A DNA stretch of 27,301 bases from Pseudomonadota bacterium (GTDB lineage: Bacteria; Pseudomonadota; Gammaproteobacteria; Steroidobacterales; Steroidobacteraceae), in contig JAJZFQ010000145.1 of NCBI GenBank assembly GCA_021805275.1, positions 1 through 27,301 of the forward strand, read 5' to 3'. Shown piece after piece: positions 14,357 through 20,340 of the stretch (position 1 is the first letter of the stretch; each line of letters opens with the position of its first letter). Under the pieces are notes generated by a model that had not been told where the DNA came from, ran no database searches, and was given only the letters and a program-made list of their open reading frames with translations. The translations under genes and the position numbers were made by a program.

Positions 14357-16792
14357 TCACTCGGTGTCAGGTTGCGCCAGGAACGCCTCGAGCCAGGCCT
14401 CGGGCGATGTGCCGCGCTCGCCGAGCAGCTGCTCGAGGCGGCGCAGTCCCCCGGCGCGCGCCGAGAGCACCTGCACTTCGGCCTCGAGGCCAGCGAGCTC
14501 GAGCCGACACACCACGCTCTGCGGGCCCTGCTTGACGAGGAAGGCACGCGCGCCCGGGGCGAGCTCGTCTTTGATCAGCGCGAACTCGCGCCCCGACAGT
14601 GCGAATCCGTCCAGCAGTTCCTCGCCGAAGGCGCTCGGGTTCGGAAAGAAGATCTTGGTCGGGGTCTGTTCGATGATCGTGCGGCTGATGCGGCTGGCGA
14701 GCACGTCGCTCGCACTTTGCGTCGCGAGCACCATCACGCCGTTGAGCTTGCGCCAGGTCTTCGGCCCATCCTTGGCGAATTTCTCGAAGACCGGATCCTC
14801 GATGAGCCGCCAGAACTCATCGAGCCAGCACACCACGCGCCGCCCGTCGAGCAGCCCTCGCACCAGGTGCAGCAGGTAGAGTGAGATCGGCGCGCGGCAA
14901 CGCTCTTGATCGAGAAACTCGGTGATGTCGAAACCGAACAGCCGCGCACTGGCGAGCCGCTCGGCGATCCGATCGACGGGATTGTCGAACACCCACGCGT
15001 ACTCCCCGCCGGCGCTCTCGCACCAGCGTGCGAGCCGGCCGTGCACCCCCTCCGGTTCGGTCGCATCGAGAAATTCCAGCAACCGCGACAGCCGCCGGGC
15101 CGGCGGGTCGAGTGTGAGCGTGCCGCGCAGCGCCTGATCAAGATCGTGCAGCTCACGCACCGACAGTGCCGTCCCGAGCGGCGGGCGGGCGAGCAGTTCG
15201 AGCCACTCGTGCAGAAACTGCACATTGGCCGCGGTCGGGTCGAGCTGCAGCGGATTGAATCCGCTCGGCGCACCGCTGCGCAGCGGCAGATAGGTACCCC
15301 CGAGGGCGCGCACGAGAATCTCCAGGCCACGGTCCTTGTCGAGAATCACCTGAGTGGTGTCGCGGCGCGTCAGCAACGTCACGAGAAAGCCGATGAGCGC
15401 CGTCTTGCCCGATCCGGTCGGCCCGCAGATGAACGTATGTCCGGTATCACGACGTGCGCCCTCGCCGGCGGCGGCATGCAGCGAGAAGTGGAATGCCGAG
15501 TGCGCACGCGTCTGCAGGATTGCGAGCGAATCGCCCCAGTGGTTGCCGACCGCATGACCGGCCGGGAAATTGTGAAACGGCGCCAGCGCGCAGAAGTTTC
15601 GGGACGTGAGCGGCGCCAAGCGTGGCCGAAGCGCGAAGTTGCCCGGCAGCTGCGCCCAGAACGCCGCCTCGAGACCGAGGTCCTCGCGAGCCACGGTCAT
15701 GCCGGTATCGGCGAGCAGCGCTCGGGCGCGCGCGAGGTGCTGATGGAACGCATCGAGACCGCGATCGGCCGCCGTGCTCGCCGGCCCCTCGAGGTCGGCG
15801 AGGACCTGCAGTGAGAAGTGATGCTCGCCCATGACGAACTCGTTGCTGGTCAGCGCATCGAGCGCCTCGGTGAGCTCTTCGGCCTGCGAGTGCGCAAAAT
15901 CCCCGGCATTCGCCAGGCGGTTGATCTGCCGGCTGAGCAGCTGTTGGCCACTGGCCTTGGAGAGGAACACGAACGATTGGGTGAGCACGAACGCGAAGGG
16001 TGCGCCGAGCAGCGCATCCAGCATGCCCGGCACGCTCGGCGTCGGGTATTCCTTGATGCCGAGCATCGCCCCGACCCGGCGGGCGCTGAGCGGACGGTAC
16101 TCGATGAGCTCGTTGCCGAAGAACACCCGCGAGGTACCGAGCGCCGCTTCGAGTGGGCCGCGCGGCAAGGGCACCCGCCGGCGTTCCCCGTCGAGCAGCT
16201 GGGCGAGGAACTCGAGCGGCTCGGAGTACCAGCGGTCCGCCTCCCGGTAGCAGGTGAGCAGGTGCGGTTCGTAGCGCACCAACGAGGCGCACAGTGTCCG
16301 GGTCAGGCGGGCACAGACTTCCAGCGCATCGGCGAGCTCGTGCACCTGATCGGCCGGGCGAGTCCGCTCGAGCAGGCGAGCGAGCATCCGCTGCGCACGG
16401 CCCGGGGCCGGCCGGTACAGCACCGACACGTAGAGCTCGTTCACCATCAGCCGCTCGGCGCTGAGGCGCTGCAGGTAGCGCTCGAGCAGTCGGCCGGCGA
16501 AGTGTTCCGGGGCACCCGCGAGCGCCTCCAGGGGCGCACGGCGGCGGACCACGTGGGTCCACAGCGCCACGCCCGGTTCGGCCAGGTTGCGCCACAGCAC
16601 GTTCAGGCGCTCATGCCACCCATTGATCTGCTCGGAGTCGGCACTCTCGAAACTCTGTCCGCCGAGGCGCAAGATCTGCAGGTAATCACCGTCGCCGGTG
16701 CGCACCACGGCGGGCGCCACGTGCGCCCGGTAGGGAATGTAGCGCTCGAGCCCGATCTCGCGCCGCAGCGCCCCTGGCGTGCGCCTCAGCAT
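14357..16792 (-). CDS. virB4: VirB4-family conjugation ATPase
   Basis: 811 aa. The N-terminal CagE/TrbE/VirB domain starts LERYIPYRAHVAPAVVRT. The C-terminal motor has Walker A HTFICGPTGSGKT (P-loop about 457-464), ILDKDRGLEILVRALGG, GFNPLQLDPT, Walker B RRVVCWLDEFW (about 651-661) and the late motif LATQSASDVLASRISRTI. VirB4 is the largest ATPase of the system; it energises pilin extraction and substrate translocation at the inner membrane. I chose the ATG at 16792 because a GGGGAG box lies 8 nt upstream, which gives a 7-bp overlap with virB3; an upstream GTG at 16825 is possible but has no ribosome binding site. Confidence 0.96.
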   Translation of the reverse strand: MLRRTPGALRREIGLERYIPYRAHVAPAVVRTGDGDYLQILRLGGQSFESADSEQINGWHERLNVLWRNLAEPGVALWTHVVRRRAPLEALAGAPEHFAGRLLERYLQRLSAERLMVNELYVSVLYRPAPGRAQRMLARLLERTRPADQVHELADALEVCARLTRTLCASLVRYEPHLLTCYREADRWYSEPLEFLAQLLDGERRRVPLPRGPLEAALGTSRVFFGNELIEYRPLSARRVGAMLGIKEYPTPSVPGMLDALLGAPFAFVLTQSFVFLSKASGQQLLSRQINRLANAGDFAHSQAEELTEALDALTSNEFVMGEHHFSLQVLADLEGPASTAADRGLDAFHQHLARARALLADTGMTVAREDLGLEAAFWAQLPGNFALRPRLAPLTSRNFCALAPFHNFPAGHAVGNHWGDSLAILQTRAHSAFHFSLHAAAGEGARRDTGHTFICGPTGSGKTALIGFLVTLLTRRDTTQVILDKDRGLEILVRALGGTYLPLRSGAPSGFNPLQLDPTAANVQFLHEWLELLARPPLGTALSVRELHDLDQALRGTLTLDPPARRLSRLLEFLDATEPEGVHGRLARWCESAGGEYAWVFDNPVDRIAERLASARLFGFDITEFLDQERCRAPISLYLLHLVRGLLDGRRVVCWLDEFWRLIEDPVFEKFAKDGPKTWRKLNGVMVLATQSASDVLASRISRTIIEQTPTKIFFPNPSAFGEELLDGFALSGREFALIKDELAPGARAFLVKQGPQSVVCRLELAGLEAEVQVLSARAGGLRRLEQLLGERGTSPEAWLEAFLAQPDTE

Positions 16793-17187
16793 GCGCGCCG
16801 CTCCCCAGACACCCCACCGGCGCACGCGCCCGTGCCCGCTCGGTGCCGCCGCCCGGCGCGGTCCGGCAGGTCGAGCCGCAGCGGCGAGTAGCTGGCCGCT
16901 CCCCAGACTCGCCGGTTACCGAAGGTCATCGGGATCCCGGTCCGCGCGGCGAGCAACAGCAGGTCGAAGTAGCGGGCATCGCGTGCGCACAGCAGCGCGC
17001 TCAGCGCGTGGATCGGCAGCGCGAGCAGCAACGTCAGCAGATTGCGGGTGACGAGGAAGGCCTCGAGCGTGAAGACGAGATTGAACAGCAATGCGCTGTA
17101 CGTGACGCCCCAGCGCATCGGCGGACGAGTCGCGCCGAGAAACAGCGGATCGGCGCACAGCGGCCGGTGGTTCGTGCTCATGCTCAT
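16786..17187 (-). CDS. virB3: VirB3-family inner-membrane protein
   Basis: 133 aa. The conserved core is in the first 90 residues: PLFLGATRPPMRWGVTYSAL, a hydrophobic hairpin at about 28-66 (VTYSALLFNLVFTLEAFLV and LLTLLLALPIHALSALL), then the family motif CARDARYFDLL. VirB3 sits in the inner membrane and works with VirB4 in pilus assembly. The C-terminal 30 residues after LRLDLPD are Arg/Gly-rich and lie beyond the usual end of VirB3, so they may have arisen by read-on in GC-rich DNA. It is 6 bp downstream of virB2 and overlaps virB4 by 7 bp; AAGGGA precedes the first of two closely spaced ATGs (17187 and 17181). Confidence 0.92.
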   Translation of the reverse strand: MSMSTNHRPLCADPLFLGATRPPMRWGVTYSALLFNLVFTLEAFLVTRNLLTLLLALPIHALSALLCARDARYFDLLLLAARTGIPMTFGNRRVWGAASYSPLRLDLPDRAGRRHRAGTGACAGGVSGERRAC

Positions 17188-17193
17188 GTCCCT

Positions 17194-17565
17194 TCAGACG
17201 CCGAACATGCCGCGCACCCAGCCGACGATCTGCGGGGCACCGAAGGCGATGGCAATTCCGAGGATGGCGCCGATGCACCAGCCCCAGGAAATCCGATTGG
17301 CCATGGCCATGGCGCCGAGCACCATCACGAGAATGATCGCGATGGGTGTGAGCCACGCCAGAATGTTGCTCTCGAGCGCGGTGGCGCCGGTGAGAAACGG
17401 CGAGGACTGCGCCGCGGCCAACGCCGGCAGCGCCACCGCGAGGGCAAGGAACACCCCCGCCCACGCACGCGGCACGTCTGCTCTGCGAGCGGTCCGCGCC
17501 GTGCACCAGAGATGGGTCCGGACTGCACGAGCGGCAGCCGACCGCAGCGACTGTATTGCTTTCAT
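17194..17565 (-). CDS. virB2: VirB2/TrbC-family major pilin
   Basis: 123 aa precursor. A long basic leader and hydrophobic segment (WAGVFLALAVALPALAAAQS) end in a probable AAA|QS or similar cleavage site. Two hydrophobic helices follow, separated by a short polar loop: LESNILAWLTPIAIILVMVLGAMAM-type and WGWCIGAILGIAIAFGAPQIVG-type, ending in WVRGMFGV. This is the standard two-helix VirB2 pilin layout, with mature size about 70 residues. It is the first gene of the operon. An AGGAA box 8 nt upstream supports the ATG at 17565; an ATG at 17595 has no ribosome binding site and is the alternative. Confidence 0.92.
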   Translation of the reverse strand: MKAIQSLRSAAARAVRTHLWCTARTARRADVPRAWAGVFLALAVALPALAAAQSSPFLTGATALESNILAWLTPIAIILVMVLGAMAMANRISWGWCIGAILGIAIAFGAPQIVGWVRGMFGV

Positions 17566-17610
17566 CGCCGGATTCCTGCTGAGCCTGAGCGCCATATCGG
17601 CGCGCGGATC

Positions 17611-17616
17611 AGTCTA
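17611..17616 (-). promoter_or_regulatory. candidate -10 box for the virB operon
   Basis: Minus strand TAGACT, inside CCTAGACT, the same octamer that carries the blaI -10. Predicted start near 17604, giving a leader of about 40 nt to the virB2 ATG at 17565. The -35 is poor (ATTCCA at 17639-17634), as expected for a promoter that needs an activator or is held by a repressor at the palindrome just upstream. Confidence 0.3.
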
Positions 17617-17650
17617 GGCAGGCGCACTGCCGGTGGAATTGCGATTGGCG

Positions 17651-17672
17651 GCGCGTTTGTGCACAAACGCGC
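17651..17672. promoter_or_regulatory. perfect 22-bp palindrome, candidate operator between virB2 and the divergent small gene
   Basis: The 22 bases are exactly self-complementary around the centre 17661/17662; the core is GTTTGTGCACAAAC flanked by GCGC on both sides. It lies about 47-68 bp upstream of the predicted virB2 start of transcription and 72 bp before the ATG of the divergent 76-aa gene. An uninterrupted palindrome with no loop fits a dimeric regulator site better than a hairpin. An oriT-associated repeat is the alternative. The AT-rich core stands out from the GC-rich surroundings. Confidence 0.6.
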
Positions 17673-17743
17673 TCGGCGCCGGCACCGTGCGCACCTGCGC
17701 CGGTATGCTCGAGCAGCGTCACCTCACCCGGGAGCGGCTCACG

Positions 17744-17974
17744 ATGGCGACGGAATCCTTCAGCGAAGCGGCGGCAATCGAGGCGTGCATCGAGGCACTC
17801 GATGAGACCACCAGTCTGCTCTCGCATCACCCGCCGCGGGCCCTCGCCGCGGCGCTCGCGGCGCACCTGCAAGGGCTGCTCACGACATTGCACGCGCAGA
17901 ACGCCTGCAGTGCGCACGAGATCCGCGAATGGCTCGAGGAGATTGCGCGCGGCGCGTGCGGGGAGCCGCTCTGA
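17744..17974 (+). CDS. hypothetical 76-aa acidic helical protein divergent from virB2
   Basis: 76 aa from the ATG at 17744 (MATESFSEAAAIEACIEAL), with a GGGAG about 10 nt upstream. No family recognised. It is predicted almost entirely helical, acidic, with three Cys (residues about 15, 56 and 72) and no membrane helix or obvious helix-turn-helix. It is the only plus-strand gene between the conjugation operon and the cytochrome genes, and it shares a regulatory region with virB2, so it could be an operon-associated accessory or regulator; that is inference. A start further upstream in frame (17705) is possible. A hairpin follows the stop by 32 bp. Confidence 0.5.
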   Translation: MATESFSEAAAIEACIEALDETTSLLSHHPPRALAAALAAHLQGLLTTLHAQNACSAHEIREWLEEIARGACGEPL

Positions 17975-18006
17975 GGCGGCAAGTCCGGTGGGCGCGGATA
18001 AAAGGA

Positions 18007-18046
18007 CGGGGTTTACCGCCGGAAGGGGGGGAGGCGGTAAACCCCG
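18007..18046. terminator. strong hairpin between convergent genes, probable bidirectional terminator
   Basis: Arms at 18007-18020 and 18033-18046 are perfectly complementary over 14 bp (left arm CGGGGTTTACCGCC) with a 12-nt purine-rich loop. It lies in the 114-bp gap between the convergent stops of the 76-aa gene (17974) and the cytochrome gene (18089). There is no T-run on either side, so intrinsic termination would be unusual; a transcript-end stem or an island-boundary repeat are alternatives. Confidence 0.45.
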
Positions 18047-18088
18047 ATCAGTCGCCGTCCGCGAACGCGGCGGCGGTCGATTCAACGA

Positions 18089-18739
18089 CTAGGGCAGCGA
18101 CTCGAGATAATCAGCGACGGCGCGCATCTGCGAGCGGTGCAGGGTCTGCGCGACGCCGTGCATGATCGCGACTTTGCGCATGTTGTCCTGAAACGACTGC
18201 AGCTGCTTCATGATGTACTCGGCATGCTGGCCGGCGAGGCGCGGAAACTGCGCACTGCCGAGCGCCTGCGGTCCATGACAGGCGGCACACGCCGGAACCC
18301 CCTGGGTCGGAATGCCCTGCTCAAAGATCGCCCGACCCCGCGCGATGATCGCCTTTGAATGTGGCACGCCGGGTCCGGGCGTCTGGCTCGAGAAGTACTT
18401 CGCCAGCGCATCGATGGTCGCGTTGGACAACTGGTTGGCCATGCCCCACATGTAGGCAATGGCGTACGGATCGCCGCGGGTCTGGGCGCGGAACTCCTTC
18501 AACTGCTGCTCGATATACCAGGCATGCTGCCCCGCGAGGCGCGGGAACATCGGATTGATGCTGTTGCCATCGACGCCGTGACAGGTTCCGCACACCGCGA
18601 TCGCCAGCTGCGGGGCCTGCTGCGGCGGCGTCGGGGCGCCCTGCGCACCGCTCGGGGCGCTGACCATCATGAGCGCCGCAGCGGCAATCGACGGTGCGGT
18701 ACGCCGCACCCATTTTCGTATCGTGTGATCCATGGACAT
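18089..18739 (-). CDS. c4-type dihaem periplasmic cytochrome c (Cyc1-like)
   Basis: 216 aa. The N-terminal signal sequence (about 1-34, ending SGAQG) is followed by two similar cytochrome c domains. Haem sites are CGTCH at 50-54 and CAACH at 151-155. Each is followed by FPRLAGQHAxYI, QL and F, the hallmark of cytochrome c4. Candidate axial methionines are in AYMWGMANQLS (98/100) and in the region NMRKVAIMHG (about 187-193). The role is periplasmic electron transfer to a terminal oxidase or bc1 complex. The gene begins 10 bp after the Cyc2-like porin-cytochrome gene. In A. ferrooxidans the c4-type Cyc1 follows cyc2 in the same way. A GAGGTG box 8 nt before the ATG at 18739 decides the start. 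Confidence 0.93.
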   Translation of the reverse strand: MSMDHTIRKWVRRTAPSIAAAALMMVSAPSGAQGAPTPPQQAPQLAIAVCGTCHGVDGNSINPMFPRLAGQHAWYIEQQLKEFRAQTRGDPYAIAYMWGMANQLSNATIDALAKYFSSQTPGPGVPHSKAIIARGRAIFEQGIPTQGVPACAACHGPQALGSAQFPRLAGQHAEYIMKQLQSFQDNMRKVAIMHGVAQTLHRSQMRAVADYLESLP

Positions 18740-18749
18740 GATTTGCACC

Positions 18750-20192
18750 TCAGAAGGCGTACCAGAGCAGGAAGTACAGCGAGTCGTTGTCCGAGGCGTT
18801 ACGTCCTTCACCGTCGTAATTGGTGCTGGCGCCATTGAACTTGCTGTAATGCGTGTACTGCAGCGAGAGCCGCACGTTGAGCCACGGCAGGTAATCAACC
18901 TCACCGACGATTCCGTTGCTGTCGGGTGAGCCGTTCGCGCTGGTCACTACGCCGCAGGCAATCGACGTTCCGCTCGAGTTGACGCACGGCGGGGTCCCTG
19001 CCGCCGGGTAAAGCGCTGAGTCGGTGCTGCCCGTCGTCGAGAACCAGCCGAGGGATCCGCCGTAGCGCCGCTGATAATAGTAATTCACCCAGATGCGTGA
19101 GGTATTCAAGGTGTCGGTGCGATTCGACGCGGCGCCACTGAGATAGCTGGCCACCAGATTCATGTTTTCATGAATGTGCGTACCGGCGACACTGACGATG
19201 TTGTGCTCTCCCACGTATTGATACTGGAAGTCCTCGGCAACGTCGGCGAAGCGATTATCCGGACCTTCCAGCGCCTGCCCGGCGCCCGGGTGCAGCTTGA
19301 AGTCCTCGCCATAGGTGCCGACCTCGAGCGAATTCGCGCCCCAGTCGTACTCGTAGGCCAGGCGCCAGTAGGGAGAGAATCCCTCGATCACGTTGCTGAA
19401 CGTTCCATCGAGCGGGCCTGCCTGGCCGGTCAAGGCATTGGTCTTACCCTGAGGGGCGGAACGGTAGCCGCCGAACTCCACGTACAGCGCTTCATCGAAG
19501 TAAAGATATCCGGTCATGCCCGCGACGCTCTGCGCCATGGTCTGATCGATTTCGGTTGCCGCCAGGGGGGAGACGACCGCGTTGCTCCCGTCGTAGGGGA
19601 AGCCCCACGCGGGGGTGCTGTTCCACAGGTCCTGGACCGTCGGGTTGTTATTGAGCGACACGCCATAGGTCAGCGTGTTCTTTCCGGGCAGAACAATCAG
19701 TTTGGCAAAGCGCAAATCGGTATTGTCGATGCCGATCGTCCCGGAGTCATTCGCATACGTCAGCTGTGAGAACACGCCGAAGTGCGGCGCGATCCGCCCG
19801 GCATAAAACAGACTGAGCTGTTGCGGAAAGCCGGCTGTCCCGTTCTGGGCAAGTCCGGGCGCCGCCGGGTTCGTTCCATCCGGCAAGCGCTTGTTGAGTG
19901 TCGTGTACGACACCTGGGTCATGATCGAGAAGGTCGGCAGCTGCGAGAGCGACAGCAACTGCTGGCGGTCGCTGTTGACGGCTCGAACCTGCCTGAGGTT
20001 ATCGAGCACGTAGCCATTGGCCTTGAACACCCGACCGAAATGGGTCAGCTCGGGGAACACGGTGTGGCAGGCCGCACAGGCCATGCCGGTCTGGCGCGCG
20101 AAACTCGGGACCGCCTGTGCCGCCGGCGCGAGCAGCGTTGCGGCGGCGGCAGTGGCCGCCAGCGCCAGGTGAAACCTTCTCGGGACTCGCAT
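18750..20192 (-). CDS. Cyc2-like outer-membrane monohaem cytochrome fused to a porin barrel
   Basis: 480 aa. A signal peptide ends AAQA (residue 27). It is followed at once by VPSFARQTGMACAACHTVF, a single CxxCH haem site at 39-43, and PELTHFGRVFKANGY. The rest (about 90-480) is rich in alternating aromatic/polar strands (SIMTQVSYTT, LSLFYAGRIAPHFGVFSQLTY, YWRLAYEYDWGANSLEVGTY) and ends in LYFLLWYAF, a terminal Phe typical of outer-membrane barrels. This signal peptide, short haem domain and barrel architecture is that of Cyc2, the fused porin-cytochrome that oxidises extracellular Fe(II). Other monohaem porin-like cytochromes share the N-terminal motif, so iron oxidation is a hypothesis. A GGAGG box 6-7 nt before the ATG at 20192 fixes the start. 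The stop is 10 bp before the c4 cytochrome gene. Confidence 0.82.
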   Translation of the reverse strand: MRVPRRFHLALAATAAAATLLAPAAQAVPSFARQTGMACAACHTVFPELTHFGRVFKANGYVLDNLRQVRAVNSDRQQLLSLSQLPTFSIMTQVSYTTLNKRLPDGTNPAAPGLAQNGTAGFPQQLSLFYAGRIAPHFGVFSQLTYANDSGTIGIDNTDLRFAKLIVLPGKNTLTYGVSLNNNPTVQDLWNSTPAWGFPYDGSNAVVSPLAATEIDQTMAQSVAGMTGYLYFDEALYVEFGGYRSAPQGKTNALTGQAGPLDGTFSNVIEGFSPYWRLAYEYDWGANSLEVGTYGEDFKLHPGAGQALEGPDNRFADVAEDFQYQYVGEHNIVSVAGTHIHENMNLVASYLSGAASNRTDTLNTSRIWVNYYYQRRYGGSLGWFSTTGSTDSALYPAAGTPPCVNSSGTSIACGVVTSANGSPDSNGIVGEVDYLPWLNVRLSLQYTHYSKFNGASTNYDGEGRNASDNDSLYFLLWYAF

Positions 20193-20305
20193 CTCATTCC
20201 TCCCATCCGCCAGGTCCGGCGGAAACGCACGCACGATACGTGCTTCGCACGCATAAGGAGAAGCCGCAAACCCCACCATGGCGTTTCGCAAAACCGAAAC
20301 CCCGA

Positions 20306-20339
20306 TTGCACCAGTTGGCAATTATCAGTCGCGGTGCAA
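20306..20339. promoter_or_regulatory. inverted repeat in the promoter region of the cyc2-like operon
   Basis: TTGCACC (20306-20312) and GGTGCAA (20333-20339) are perfect 7-bp inverted arms separated by 20 bp that include the AT-rich GGCAATTATC. The repeat sits about 115-150 bp upstream of the cyc2-like ATG and abuts the stop of the upstream gene. On the minus strand GATAAT within the spacer could be a -10. It could be a regulator site for the electron-transfer operon or part of the terminator of the upstream gene. Confidence 0.35.
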
Positions 20340-20340
20340 A

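Noticed and set aside
3848..17565. Possibility that the type IV system is a bacteria-killing (Xanthomonas-type) effector system
   Set aside because: The VirB7-like protein is short without an N0 domain, no effector/immunity pairs or XVIPCD-bearing genes are present, and a relaxase is encoded in the same operon, which favours conjugation.
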